A stretch of 64,000 bases of DNA from Solanum dulcamara. Its lineage: Eukaryota > Streptophyta > Magnoliopsida > Solanales > Solanaceae. Below the pieces are notes generated by a model. It had not been told where the DNA came from, did no database searches, and worked only from the letters and a program-made list of their open reading frames with translations. Position numbers and translations under genes: made by a program. The stretch lies in the NCBI RefSeq assembly GCF_947179165.1, contig NC_077242.1, positions 54,569,097 to 54,633,096 of the forward strand. Direction: 5' to 3'. Position 1 is the first letter of the stretch; each line of letters opens with the position of its first letter. Below are positions 22,785 through 35,340 of this stretch, one piece after another.

Positions 22785-23560
22785 AAAGTTACCACCCTCG
22801 ATCCTTTCCCTCTAGGACTCCCTTACCTTCACCCTAAGCTTTTCATCCTCAATTTTTTCGGCATGAGTCATGAGCTTGAGATATCCATAACCCTAATTAA
22901 CTAGGTGGTTTTGCACTCTTTGGACACCATGTCTGAAACACCCAACAAAAACTTGATCATACGTGCTCCTAGGTCACATACCATAAATGGGGCATACTTT
23001 TACAATATGTGAACTTGAGGGAATACTCCCTCACACCCATATTCCCTTGTATCAATTTGATAAACTCATGGATATTAGCCTTCCTTATCTCAAGAGGGAA
23101 GTACCGATCATGAGACACTACTTTGAACTCATCCCAAGCAATAGGATCCGCCTCTCTACCATGCTCAACTTTCCATTGATCAAACCAAATTCTAGCAAAT
23201 CCTTTTAATTGATAAGTAGCCAACTCTACCATATCCTCAGCCTTACCCCTATAATGTCAACACTTTTGTAAAGGCGCTCAACTAATTCATGTGGATCTTC
23301 ATCAACTTTACAACTGAAACTACAAATGACTAATCCTCATGAAATTATGAATCCTTTTTGTCACTATACCCACATTTTGGTTAACTTGAGCAACCACTTC
23401 TCAATTGGTTTGATCCACCACTGCTTGAGCAAGTACTTGGAAAGAAGCTCAGAACTCCACTTATAAAACTTTCTCATCCAAAGGTTCATTTGGAGCTAGT
23501 TGCTCCCCCTCAATATTCCTTTATACAGGGATTCTTTTTGGAGATATTGTTCTAAAATCG
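22785..23560 (-). pseudogene. E2 gag, C-terminally deleted
   Basis: The 22969-23232 fragment reads ELATYQLKGFARIWFDQWKV and HDRYFPLEIRKANIHEFI, the capsid part of the MPPRR-type gag. The patch THAEKIEDEKLRVKVRES near 22860-22810 is its C-terminal end before the deletion. The expected start codon near 23545 reads ATATCTCC where E1 has ATGCCTCC, so the start itself is mutated. Confidence 0.75.
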
Positions 23561-23658
23561 CAAAGATAAAGAATTACTGGGAAAAGTCTTAAGAGTTCAG
23601 CTCTATTGCATGATAAGATCATAAAAGAAGTGGAATTTCCTAAAATATCTCATTGCTT

Positions 23659-23697
23659 CTCATTATGGATGTGGCACGCTTTATACTGATGAACAAG
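23659..23697 (-). other. E2 leader stem-loop (decayed)
   Basis: It has the same position and flanks as the hairpins of E1, EB and E4, with an 8-nt loop AAGCGTGC in element sense. Arms 23659-23673 and 23682-23697 now have several mismatches. The PBS expected near 23740 is not recognisable. Confidence 0.4.
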
Positions 23698-23745
23698 ATT
23701 ATACTTGATACAACATCTTATACTCTTTAGGACACCTTAAACCTT

Positions 23746-25156
23746 GTCCTATATAAGAACCTGGAAGTTCCAAAGGTGGAAAATGGAGTTTAAAGGAAGT
23801 TTTTCAAAAAATCTCAGCTATTGGCACTAGATGGTCCTCTAAAGACTGTGATGCACTTCACGAGCCATGGTGAGCAACCGTAAAGGTGCACTATTGAAAT
23901 GGAAATTTTGGTTGAGGGACCACGAGTGGCTCCATGCCCCATGGTGCGAACCATGAGCTGTTATTATATTTGTTAACCCATATGCTCAGACTTTAGTTAG
24001 GTTTAGTAGAACATGAGGGACCACAACCCGTGGTAGAAACCATGAGCCATGGTGGCCTCTCTGGAAGTCAACTCCCCAAACCTAAGTTAAAGTCCCTTAC
24101 CATGACCACCACCATGGGCGTGCGGGCTTCACAGGCTGTTTTGGGTCTTTCATCCCAGTACTGACTTAGTTTAAGTTAGCAGTGATTTTTTCTTTTCCTA
24201 TGTTTTCATTAATAAATGTGGATGGTTTTAGGTGTTATTCTATCCTAAGAACTACCCTAATCCCTCCTAACCCAATTATTTTCACCCAAATACTCAAAAC
24301 ACAAAACCCTCTCTCTTAAGTGTTCTCTCAAAAGTCTTCTTCTTCCACATGCAATTCGAAGGGGCATTCAAGTCCAGTCTTTAATGAAGGTAAAAATTAG
24401 GGCTTACTATATCAATGGTATATGGTATTTCATCTATGGGCCCTTTCACCCATGGGGTCCAAAGTTTTCTCTAAAATTCTCTTATGAATTCTACTTGTAA
24501 AAACTCTAATTTCATGTCTTTGCATTGGGTCTTCTTAATTATGCTATATTTCATTGTGATTAGTCTAAATATGCATAATTCAAAATATATTTCACAATTT
24601 CAAGATAAATTTCAAAGATCCATGCTATATGCTAGTGTAAAATATATTTCCAATGAATTATGATCATGAACTTCATGTGATTTCAATGAAATTTTAATGA
24701 ATGCTTATGAATGATTCATGAAATTCTATTAATGATATTTCAATGATGTTTTAAGATAGAAGTTATGGTATGATTAGGTATTTCTCACAAAATCATGTTA
24801 AAGAAGTGATAAGGTAGTTCTCACCAAACTATGGATTCTTATGAATCATCATATTAGTGAGCTATTCTATAAATTTCTTATGATGAGGATTGATATCTTT
24901 TATTGTCTTTCCTAATAATGTTAATGACTATGTTTTCATGAAGTTCTGTTGGGATAATGACTAAGTACCGAGAAGACTTTAAGCCGGGGTCGGTCTGATA
25001 GCCTTTGTAGCTACCAAGGGAAACATACTAGCAACCTTTAGCCTTAACTATGTATCTCGCATAGGTTTAAAGTTCAAATATGGCATAGCTAGTGGACACA
25101 CATATAGAACAAAGTTTAAGAAAATACCATCATAGAGTCAACTTTGGCAAAGTAGC
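23746..25156 (+). mobile_element. LTR fragment of an E1-like family in plus orientation
   Basis: The first part (23840-24140) carries the CCATGG/CCGTGG-type word cluster seen in the E1 U3, and 24275-24345 (CTAATCCCTCCTAACCC followed by CTCAAAACACAAAACCC) reads like the E1 R region but on the opposite strand. It ends against the TGTCA terminus of the E3 LTR without its own CA end. It is therefore a truncated LTR, inverted relative to its neighbours. No gene is present. Confidence 0.55.
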
Positions 25157-27264
25157 TGTCACAACCAAAGCCTAGGGCCTACATGTGACACGTCGATTGA
25201 GAACTTGAAGGATCCTAACCAAGCCATCATAGCATACATTGCATACAAATGGTAAAGAAACATGATAAGATAAGCGAAATAAAAAAATCAACAAGAAATC
25301 AAATAGGAGTAAACTACATCCAAATGTCCAAAAATGACTACATCAAATTTAACTTCTAAACATGCCTCTAAGTCTATACTTGATGGGGGATTAGGAAAAG
25401 CTCCCATCTCACCCAAATCATAAGAGAAAGTCAAGGTAACAACATGAAAGAAAATTCATGTCGTCGATGAATGAGGACTCACCAATCTTGAAAACAAAAC
25501 CAACTATAGCCACGAATATGAGGAGTGTCAATATCCTCCATCCCTACATTATGAGACAATGTAAGAAAAATATGGGTTAGTACATAGTAGTTACTAAGTA
25601 GGTGAGGTATGAATGAACAAGTAAAGGAATGTGAGCAATATGACATAGGATGCATGACCAACATAATGAACAAGAATAATTCTTAAAAACACTTAAAAAT
25701 GTACGAAAACTTATGATCAGTGCATCATAAACATCATAGTAAATCTCATATCTTTGTATATAACTTGTGTAGGATAAAACCTTTAACCGATATCTTAAGA
25801 CATTCGAACTATAATATGGAATCTGATGTAACCCTCACATCGAGAAGAGAGAGGCTACTTGCCAAGGTAGACTCCATGAGAACAAATGTAACTTGGTGAG
25901 CTATATGTTAATCAACTAGCTAAGCCATAAAGGAATCCTACGGGGGAATAATAGTTTGGGACTTTGGATTTCTACTAGGATTCCCCTTGGGTAAATAACT
26001 ACGTTGCCATATCAAACCCCACTTTTAAGTCCTCTCGGTTCTTAGTCAATATCCCAGCAAAATTCATTGAAACATAGAAATAATCATTAACTTCATCATA
26101 GAAATAATCATAAGAGTAGCTCATTAACTTTAGTGATTCATAAAAATCCATAACTTTGGGAGAATTATCCTTATCACCATCTTTAAACATGATTGTGTGA
26201 GAATTTTCCTTATCACACCATGATAACTTTCATGGATAATATTTGATCATCATCATAACTTTCATCATTCAATCATAAATATCAACTTCATTCGTATAAG
26301 CTTTTGTTTGAAAATTATTGACCTCATAATCAAAACTAATGTAAATCACTAATGAATTTCATAATCATAATTGAAAGTATATTTATGCATGTAAATTTAT
26401 AATTCCACTTGAAATGATGCAACTCATATAGAAAAATGCTTATAATGATCATTGATAAACACGAAAAATAAAATTGAATCAGCCCAATGCAATTCATCAC
26501 AACAAGGGTTAACAGACAATTGAAATTTTTTAGAAAACTTTGAGGAAACTTTGGGACTACATGGATCAATCCCCATATACTTTGATGAAATCAACTTAAA
26601 ATTGAAGAGAAACCTTGATGAACTTGAAACCGTAGCTTGAAATATTAGAAGAACCTTGAGAGGATTTGGTTATTGTTGCCTTAGGGAAATTTTGAAGAAG
26701 GATTTAGAATAGAGGGAATTATGAAGGGTTGGGTAGTTATAGGCTTGAATTGGCCATAATAGTGTCTAGATACATTGAATTAAACTTTGGGAAAATAAAA
26801 TATCGCCCTTTATTAAACTCGGATTTTGGACCTACTAGTTGCATTCTACAGCTCATAATGAGTCCTATGACTCGTCATCATGAGTCATCCTGCAGGTCCT
26901 AAGGGAACCCTGATTTCAGGTTCTTTAAACTTTTTCTTATGAGTCCTGATTATGACTAGTCAAAGTCTTTGCGGGTTGTATACCCATTGTCCTGCAGGTC
27001 TTGAAAACCCACAAATATGAGGAACTCTGAAGTTTTGTTACAAGTTGTTCTTATAACTCGTTGGTAGGACTAAGACTCATTCTTTGAGTCGTAGGACTTC
27101 TCCTGTCTTTTTGTCATGTACCAGCCCAAGGTCTCCCTGTATGACTCATCTCATTGAGTCATAGGAACCTTTATGAATCATAGGGTGACTCGTAGTCTTG
27201 ATGTCAGTCAATATTTTTGAGAATTTCACCTTAGTTTTGATTTTCCGACTTCTGGGCTCTTAAA
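25157..27264 (-). mobile_element. E3 3' LTR
   Basis: It starts TGTCACAACC and ends GGGCTCTTAAA, with the terminal ACA mutated, next to a PPT. It is about 2.1 kb and of the E4 type: similar AGGGCCTA start and a U3 rich in ATGACTC and GAGTCAT words (26855-27215). It belongs to the pol sequence at 27530-28640. Its 5' partner LTR is not present in the window; the LTR at 44238-46595 is of another family. Confidence 0.75.
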
Positions 27265-27298
27265 ATATCTCCCCCTTGGATACATTCATCCTTGAATG
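27265..27298 (-). other. E3 polypurine tract and pre-PPT hairpin
   Basis: The minus strand reads a CCAAGGGGGAGATAT run beside the LTR. A perfect 6-bp hairpin CATTCA/TGAATG with loop AGGA lies at 27283-27298. Confidence 0.75.
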
Positions 27299-27529
27299 AG
27301 ATTCTACTAGCAAACAAAAGGCACAGAAAGAGGACTAGCAACCCAACATGCATACAATGACACTTTAACATGCATAGAACATGATATTTTAAAATGTAAC
27401 ATAATTTATGATTTAAAAAAACCTTTCATGAACATGCATGCATATGAATGATAGAGGAGGGACAGAATAAGTAGGAGTGTAATCGACTTGAATAAGAACA
27501 ACTTATTACCTTAGGCTTGATTAGACGGA

Positions 27530-28640
27530 AAGAAATACAGGCATCATTTCATCATATCTGCCTCCTCTTCCAAAGTAGCACTCTCTACTAGTTGATTTCT
27601 CCATAATACTTTGACAGATACAATCTTTTTGTTTCTTAGCTTCTTCACTTGCTAGTCTAAGATTTCTGCCAGAACCTCCTAATAAGTTAAATTCTCTTCA
27701 ATGCTCATATCTTCCATTTGTACAATGGAATTCGGATCACCCACAAATTATCGCAACATAGATACATGAAACATCGGGTGAACCATAGACAACTCAACTG
27801 GAAAATCTAACTCATAAGCCACCTTGCCAATACGCCTCAATATCTTATAAGGTCCAACATATGTAAGACTCAATTTTCCTTTCCTACTAGAAATCATTAC
27901 ACCCTTCATGGGTGAAACCTTCAAATAGATCTAATATTCCACCTCAAATTCAAGCTCACTATTCCTAACATTCAAATAGGACTTTTGACGACTTTGAGAC
28001 TTCTTCAATCTCCCCCTTATGAGTCTCACCTTTTCTATGGCATCTATCACCAAATTTAGACCAATCAAGGTCATCTCACCTACTTCAAACCCTCCCACAA
28101 GGGACCTACATCTTCTCCTATACAATGCTTCAAAAGGAGCCATTTGGATGCTAAAATGTTAACTATTGTTGTAGGCAAACTCAATTGATAGCAAATGCTC
28201 ATCTCAACCTTCTTTAAAATCCATCAAAAATGCCATTAACATATCCTCTAAAGTTTAAATCTTTCTTTCGGCTTGACCATCGATTTGAGAATGGAAAGCA
28301 GTACTTGGCTTAACCTTTGTACCAAGATCCCTTTTAAATGACTTCCAAATAAGAGAAGTGAATTAAAAGGTGAATTGGGTACCTTGATCTGATATAATAG
28401 CCAAGGGATCACCATGAAGTTTTACCAAATCACGAACATATAATTTAGCATAATCTTCAGTACCATAAGAAGTTTTAATCAGTAGAAAATGGACCAACTA
28501 ATTCATTCGATCAATCATAACCCAAATGGAATTATATTGTTTCTTAGTATGAGGCAAACCAGTTATAAAATCCATAATCACATCTTCCCGTTTCTAAGTA
28601 GGTATCTCTATGTCTTGGGCTAAACCTCCCTGATTTTTAT
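27530..28640 (-). pseudogene. E3 pol: integrase C-terminal part (left piece)
   Basis: From left to right: the decayed chromodomain-like tail (27560-27720), the VFHVSMLR-type region (27740-27930), then 27931-28143 with APFEALYRRRCRSLVGGFEV, and the catalytic core about 28250-28560. It ends at 28640 with the patch GGLAQDIEIPT. Integrase sequence continues, in the expected order, at 41207 (NCQHVKVEHT), so E4 landed here. Frameshifts and stops are frequent; the region cannot be active. Confidence 0.8.
28636..28640. repeat. E4 target site duplication, left copy (TTTAT)
   Basis: TTTAT precedes the E4 LTR start; TGTAT follows the other end at 41207-41211. Joining the flanks restores a GATTTTTATGCTCAAC word that fits the other copies of the same integrase region. 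Confidence 0.65.
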
Positions 28641-30444
28641 TATCATGACCTGACCTAGGGCCTAATCATAACACAATGATCGAAACCCCGAAGGGCTCCA
28701 AACAAACCTCTAGACATATAATTAAGCATACGTAAGATAAAGTAAATGCTGAAATAACATAGAAAGAGTCTAAATCATAAATCAGAAAACAAGAATGTAA
28801 CCTGACTACATATACTCAATAGCATTGGTCCAACGATGCCTTTAGTACTTTAAGACAGGCAGGAGGGAAAAGACATGTCTCTATCTCACTCTCAATACGA
28901 AATAAATGTACATAAACAGAGTATATATACGTAGGATAAAACCATAACTAACAATAAGACCATACAAGCTATAACATGAAATCCCAAAGTCTCCCTATAC
29001 AACAGAAAAAAGGGAAATCTACTTGCAGAGGTAGACTCTGCCCCGCTAGGCAGGTCATGTACATACGCTATATGTGGATCCACTAGCTAGGCTAAAAAGG
29101 TAATCTTATGATGGCACATAATTATTAGACAAGAGACTTTATATAAAAACTACGTAGGTCAATCCCCTACCTCAAGTCATCATTCTATGCTAAGTCAAAT
29201 TCCACAGAATACACACATAGTGATCATACTTATTATATATCGTGAAACTTCAATATAGGTTTAACATTCATAGAGAAGCTCATCTTCATAACATACTTGC
29301 AATGTGACTATAAGCCTTTCAACATCACAATATCATACTTAAATAATTTATATCATTAGGTTCCCTCGTCACCAACATACGACCCTAAGTCACGTTTTCC
29401 ATAACATGCATGAAATTCATAATTTGATTATAATTGAAATTCATAATCATAATTCATACTTAAAATTAGGGTAACACTTGAATACATAGTTAATTTGATT
29501 AGAAACCATGAGAATACTTGAAATCATTAAACCTCATAATCATATTTCATGTATATCATCATGAAAATAGCTTCATGCATGGGCATTCATAATTCAACAT
29601 GAAATCATGCTATTAATGCACAATTATACTTATAATGATCATTGATAACAAATAAAAAAATATAATAGAAATAGCCCAATACAATTGATAAACATTAGAA
29701 TTTAAAGATAATAAAATTTCATAAGATTTTTAAGGAAAACCTTGGGACTCCATAAGTGAAAGGAACAAATGGATCAATTCCCACATATCTTGGTAAAATT
29801 TACTTAGAATTGAAGAGGAACCTTGATGAACTTGATACCCTAGTTTGAATTTATAGGAGAAGCTTGAGAGAGAATTTAGAGTCTTGCCTTAAGGAAATTT
29901 TGAAGAATGAATTGAATAGGAGGCGAATTTGAAGAATTGGGTACTTAAACACTTTGAAATTGTCCATAAAAGGTCTAGGGTCATTAAACCGAACTGGGAA
30001 AAGGCTTGAATACCCTTCATTAAAATCGAACTTTGAACCTACAAGCCAACTTCTAGACTTGAGTCATCATGCTGGTCTTGAATTTTTTGGGATTTGGGAG
30101 TTTCAGAACTTGCATTTACAAGTAGTGATTATGACTCATCATTATGGTTATGATTCATCATCTTGACTCGTCCTATAGGTCAGGAAACCTGCAAGTTGGG
30201 GGTGTCTAAAGTTTTTCTATGAGTTATTGTTACAACTCATCAACTGGACGATGACTCATCTTGCTGAGTCATAGGAGCTTCTTCAGAGATTGGTCCAAAA
30301 CAAATTCAAGGACTCCCTCTATGACTCATCTCTACGAGTCATAGGAACCTCTACAAATAGTAGAGTAAGTCGTAGTCTTGAATCCTTTCATTATTTTAAG
30401 AAATTCCTCCTTGGTTCCAACTTTCCCACTTCTGAGCTCTTACA
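28641..30444 (-). repeat. E4 3' LTR (left copy)
   Basis: It starts TATCATGACC (first G mutated) and ends GAGCTCTTACA at 30444. It shares with 39077-41206 blocks such as GAAATAACATAGAAAGAGTC, CATTGGTCCAAC and GGTTCCCTCGTCACC. The small ORFs inside are noise. Confidence 0.8.
30060..30345. promoter_or_regulatory. TGACTCA word cluster in E4 U3
   Basis: Five exact TGACTCA or TGAGTCA words (30060, 30132, 30252, 30265, 30322), with further one-off variants such as TGATTCA, TGACTCG and CGAGTCA between them. This heptamer is a known bZIP (GCN4/AP-1-like) binding core. Similar clusters lie in the E3 LTR (26855-27215) and the right E4 LTR (40810-41120). Use as an enhancer is an inference. Confidence 0.5.
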
Positions 30445-30477
30445 ATATCTCCCATAGGGAACATTTGTCCTCGAATT
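30445..30477 (-). other. E4 polypurine tract and pre-PPT hairpin
   Basis: The minus strand reads CCCTATGGGAGATAT next to the LTR. The hairpin at 30462-30477 has loop AGGA and five pairs, one of them a wobble. Confidence 0.6.
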
Positions 30478-30699
30478 AGATTAACTTAACATGGAAAGGA
30501 CATGGAACGAGTACTAGCAATCCAACATGAATATAATAAGACATAAAAAAAGCATAAACTATGAAATTTTTTTACTTAACTTAAATCATGCTTTTAAAAT
30601 AGACTTCATGATCAAGCATGCATATGAAAGACATTCAAAACTAAATCATAAGAGTTTAATTGATTCGATCATGAAAAAATTAGTACCTTAGGCTTAAAT

Positions 30700-32100
30700 G
30701 GAAGGAAAGAGATATGGATAACACTTTATCATGTTTGCTTCCGCTTTCCACATAGTACTCTCCACTTGTTGATTTGTTCAACACACCTTGACGGACACAA
30801 CATCTTTATTCCTTAACCTCTTCACTTGACGGTCTAAGATTTCCACTGTAACCTCCTCACAAGTCAAAATATCTTCAACATTACTACTTTCAAATGACAC
30901 AATAAAATTTTGGTCACCCACAAATTTTCTCAACATAGACACATGAAATACTGGATGAACCATAGCCAACTCTAATGGAAAATCTAAATCATATGCCACT
31001 TTGCCAACACACTTCAATATCCTATAAGTTCTTGCATATGTAGGACTCAATTTCCCTTTCTTACCAAAACACATTACACTATTCATAGGTGAGCCCTTCA
31101 AATACACTCAATCATTCACATCAAATTCAAGTTCTCTTCTTCTAATATCCGAGTAGGACTTTGACGACTTTGATCCGTCCTCAACCTCTCCCTTATGAGT
31201 CTCACCTTCTCCATAGAACCCACTACCAAATATTGACCAATCAAGGTCATCTCACCTACTTCAAACCATCCCACTAGCGACCTATATTTTCTCCTATACA
31301 ATACTTCAAAGGGAGACATTTGGATGCTAGAGTGATAATTTTGTTTTTGGCAAACTCAATCAATGGCAAATACTCATCCTACCTTCCTTTAAAATCAATC
31401 ACGCATGCCCTCAACATATCCTCCAAAGTTTGATTCATTCTTTTGGCTTGTCCATCGACTTGAGGATAAAATGAGGTACTTAACTTAACTTTTGTACCAA
31501 CAACTTTTAAACAACTTCCAAAAATGTAAAGTGAATTGAGTACTTTAATTCGATATTTTCGACAAGGGGATACCATGAAGCTTTTCCAATTCCTAAATAT
31601 GCAACTTAGCATAGTCTTTGGCACCATAAGAAGTCTTAATCGGTAGAAAATATGTCGACTTAAATATTCAGTCCACAATAACCCAAAACAGAATCATGTT
31701 GTTTCTTAGTATGAGGAAATCCCATTATAAAGTCCATGTTCACATCTTCCCACTTTCAAGTAGGAATTTTAATGTCTTGAGCTAAAACTCCCGATTTGTT
31801 ATGCTAAACATTCACATGTTGACAATTAGGAAAATTAACTACAAACTCAGCTATGTCCTTCTTCATACCATTCCACCAATACACTTTCCTCAAATCACAA
31901 TACATCCTGGTGGATCCCAGATGAATTGAATACCGAGAACTATCAGCCTCTTCAATATCAATTCCCTTAGTCCATCCACATTACGCACACACAAATGAAC
32001 TTGATAATGTAGAACCCAATATCCTCCATGGGAGAAAGCTTCAATGGATTTTTAAGGAACCGACTTCTTTAATTCAATCATAACCGGATCATGATCTTTT
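30700..32100 (-). pseudogene. E4 pol: integrase and chromodomain-like tail
   Basis: The 30778-31107 fragment holds VMCFGKKGKLSPTYARTYRI, VFHVSMLRKFVGDQN and the tail patch ILDRQVKRLRNKDVVSVKV. The 31116-31319 fragment holds PFEVLYRRKYRSLVGWFEVG. Fragment 31379-31678 is a frame-shifted core that recovers GTKVKLSTSFYPQVDGQA, with the catalytic Glu replaced by Lys right after QA. The zinc region lies about 31790-32100. The plus ORF 32132-32362 is a shadow. Confidence 0.8.
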
Positions 32101-32720
32101 TTCGCCTTAATATCAACCACAAGAGATAATTTTGAGCCATTATGTACAAGAACACCCGCATTATTGGAATCAAACAAACATGAAAACTAAACATTCCAAT
32201 ATATGGACATCCTTTACCAACTCCTTCTTACCTTCCTCAACATGTACACCACCATCCATGGAAAACCAACTAAGAGCATTGGATAGACATTTGCCCTACC
32301 CGGATTGTACAACACACTCATATCATAGTTCTTTAGGAGTTCAAGCCACCTTCTTTTCCTAAGATTCAATTCCCTTTGGCTAAACATATATTATAATCTT
32401 TAGTTGTCGGTGAAAACATCAACATGTTCCCCATAAAGATAATGACTACAAATTTTCAAAGCAAATACAACCGCCGCAAGTTCAAGATCATGGGTTGGAT
32501 AGTTCCTTTCATGTACTTTTAGTTACCTAGAGGCATAGGCTATAACCTTACCATGTTGAATAAAAACACAACCCAAACTAAAAAATGAGAAACCACATAA
32601 ACTACAACCATCTGATACTTCGGGCAATGCCAAAATAGGAGCTGACGTAAGACGATCCTTCATTATTTGAAAAATCTTCTCACATTCATCTGACTATTTA
32701 AATTTCACTTTATGTTGGGT
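32101..32720 (-). pseudogene. E4 pol: RNase H (heavily decayed)
   Basis: No long ORF survives, but across frames the minus strand shows the RNase H end (RKRRWLELLKNYD-type block, about 32330-32370), a [17 protein letters not shown] block (32400-32450), and the [19 protein letters not shown] block (32455-32520). The order is correct between integrase and RT. Confidence 0.65.
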
Positions 32721-33480
32721 AAACTTAGTCAAAGGTGAAGCAATCGAGGAGAACCCTTCAACAAACCTTCTAATAGTATTTGGCCAAATCCAAAAAAGCT
32801 TCTAATATCTAAAGGAGACAATGGTCTAGGCCAATTATTTACTGCCTCCGATTTCTTTAGATCAACCTTAATCCCATCACCAGACACCACATGGAAAAGA
32901 AATGCAACCTCCCTTAGCCAAATTCGTACTTACTAAACTTGGAAATTGTTGCTTGTCTCTTAACATTTGCAACACAATTCTCAAGTGACCCATATGATCC
33001 TCCTCATTTTGAGAGTAAATCAAGATGTCATCAATAAACACCACTACAAACATGTCCAAGTATGTCTTGAAAATATGATTTATCAAATCCATGAAAATTG
33101 AGGGAGAATAAGTCAGCAGAAACGACAAGACTACAAATTCAAAATAACCATACCTTGTCCAAAATGTCATTTTAGGAATATCACACTCCCTTATCCTTAG
33201 TTGATGATATCTGAAATGGAGATCAATCATTGAAAAGTAACTTGCCCCTTGTAATTGGTCAAACAAATTATCTATCCTCAAAATTGGATACTTGTTCTTT
33301 ATGGTGGCCTTATTCAATTGCCTCTAATATATACACATTAGGAGCGACCCATCTTTCTTCCTAAGAAACAACATGGGCGCACCCCATGGTGATATAGTTG
33401 GCCTTATAAAAATGTTATCCAACAAATTCTTCAATTGGTCTTTCAACTCCTTAAGTTTCACCAAAACCATATGGTATGAT
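32721..33480 (-). pseudogene. E4 pol: reverse transcriptase
   Basis: Fragment 32877-33317 is the best RT in the window: [20 protein letters not shown], then [25 protein letters not shown], and the catalytic box [20 protein letters not shown] with both Asp residues. The normally conserved GYHQLR reads FRYHQLR, and the PFGLTNAP block is altered to SFLLTYSP. Frame is lost upstream at about 33320 and downstream at about 32930. Confidence 0.85.
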
Positions 33481-34061
33481 AGAATGAAAATACGTTAAGT
33501 ATCGAAAAGGAGATCTATACCAAAGTCAATTTCTCTTTTGGGAGGAACACAGAGCAAGTCATCAGGAAACACATCAGCAAATTTATTAACTATAGGGACC
33601 GACTCCAGAGTAGGAGTTTTGGAATCAACATACCTAACTTGCACAATATGATTAATTCCCCATTTGGAAATAATTTTTTGGTCCTTAAGACTTGAGATGA
33701 ATTGATCCTTAAACACCCAATTATTACCCTTCCATTCAAGAATAGGCTCATTAGGAAATTAAAACTTGACCCTACGGGTCCTACAATCAATGGATACATA
33801 ACAGGCATGGAACCAATCCATACAAAAAATAATGTCAAAACTGGTTATGTCAGAAAGATCACAAGGGATAACTTTATGCAAGATCGAAACGGGACAACTT
33901 CTATAAACTCTATTGGCTAACACTGAATCACCAATGAGAGTATAAACCGGAAATGATTCTAACAATACTTCGGGGAACATATCCACTCTCATAGCAAGGT
34001 AAGGGGTAACAAAAGTCAAGTTGTCACCCGGATAAACCAATGCATAAACATCAAAGTTAAA
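33481..34061 (-). pseudogene. E4 protease and PR-RT linker (interrupted by LINE)
   Basis: The minus strand reads FNFDVYALVYPGDNLTFVTP at the protease start, with the family DPG active site changed to YPG. Then come a CMDWFHACYVSIDCRTRRVK patch and the linker with [15 protein letters not shown]. The coding sequence stops at 34061 where LINE sequence begins. It resumes at 37686 (VTVMLRV), so gag-pol was contiguous before that insertion. Confidence 0.8.
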
Positions 34062-35340
34062 GACCAGACCCATATCCCTTAGTAACTTTACCAACAAAGT
34101 CATCTCCTTATGTCTCAGACTTGCTCCCATTTTTCTTTACCTCATATGGGAAAATCAGTCTGGATTAGTCAAAGGAAGAAGTATCTCTGAAAACATAATG
34201 TTGGCTCAAGAGATCATTCACAGCATCAAGAAGCCTAAGATTAGAGATAATGTAGTAATTAAACTTAATATGGCCAAGGCATATGACAGGGTATCTTGGT
34301 CCTTTATTTGTTTAGTTTTGAGAAGGATGCATTTTGGAGAAATATTTATTGATATGGTATGGAGAATAATATCCAATAATTCATATTCTATCATACTCAA
34401 TGGAATAAGACATGGATTCTTCCACTTAATAAGAGGTCTCAAACAAGGGGACCCCCTGTCTCCAACTCTATTCATTATGGGGCGGAAGTCTTTTCCAAGA
34501 TGTTGAATAGCCTTTATCAATACTATTTATACACAGGTTTTCAGATGGAGAGAAATGGTCCTCAGAATAATCATCTAAGCTTTGCAGATGATATCATTAT
34601 CTTCACCTGCACTTGTAAGTATTCTTGAAAGCTCATTCTCAAGACTCTGCAGGTTTATGAGCACATTTCTAGGTAGCTTATAAACAAGGAAAAGAGTCAA
34701 TTATTGATCCTTGTTAACACTGCCAATAAAACTGTTGATAGAGTTAGCAGTATCATTGGATTCAGATGCACTAATGGTCCTATCACATATCTAGGATGTC
34801 CTCTCTATATAAGAGGTCGAAGAATCATTTATTTTACTAGCATGGTGTCTAAAGTGTTAAACATGATCAAGGGTTGGAAAACAAAAAATGTTGTGTTTTG
34901 GAGGAAGGGTCACTTTGATTAAATCTGTATTGCAATCACTTCCTTTTCATTTATGGTCAGCCATCACCCCTACCACCACTACTATGAAGCAGATTAAGAG
35001 CCTCATTTCTAAATTTTTCTAGGGGTGAGACAATACCAAAAGAAAATACCGCTGGGCCTCATGGGATACACTTACCTTTCCTTATGAAGAGGGTGGAATT
35101 GGGCTAAAAAACATGGAGGATGTTTTCTTATCACTACAGTACAAGCAATGGTGGACATTCAGGTCTAAAAGGACTCTATGGGGAGACTTCCTTAAAGCAA
35201 AATATTGTCAAAGAACCCACCTTGTTATAAAGAAATGGCACACTGGACAATCTTTAAAGTGGAAATATATGATGATTCACAAAGCCAGCATTGAACCCCA
35301 TATTACATAGTCTATCAATTCTGATGACTATAGCTTCTGG
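34062..35340 (+). pseudogene. LINE reverse transcriptase, C-terminal half
   Basis: It opens with RPISLSNFTNKVIS (the RPI-L-N box), then ENQSGLVKGRSISENIMLAQ, VIKLNMAKAYDRVSWSF (the first catalytic Asp of KLDMAKAYDRV is Asn here), GLKQGDPLSPTLF, and LSFADDIIIF near 34570-34600 with both catalytic Asp. Next come ITYLGCPLYIRGRR and GWKTKNVVFWRKG, typical after RT. Frameshifts occur near 34485 and 34920 and stops near 34620 and 34680, so the chain is broken. Confidence 0.85.

Noticed and set aside
24961..25060. tRNA-like words (GGGGTCGGTCTGATAG)
   Set aside because: No cloverleaf or B-box GGTTCGANNCC is present in the right place; it is LTR sequence.
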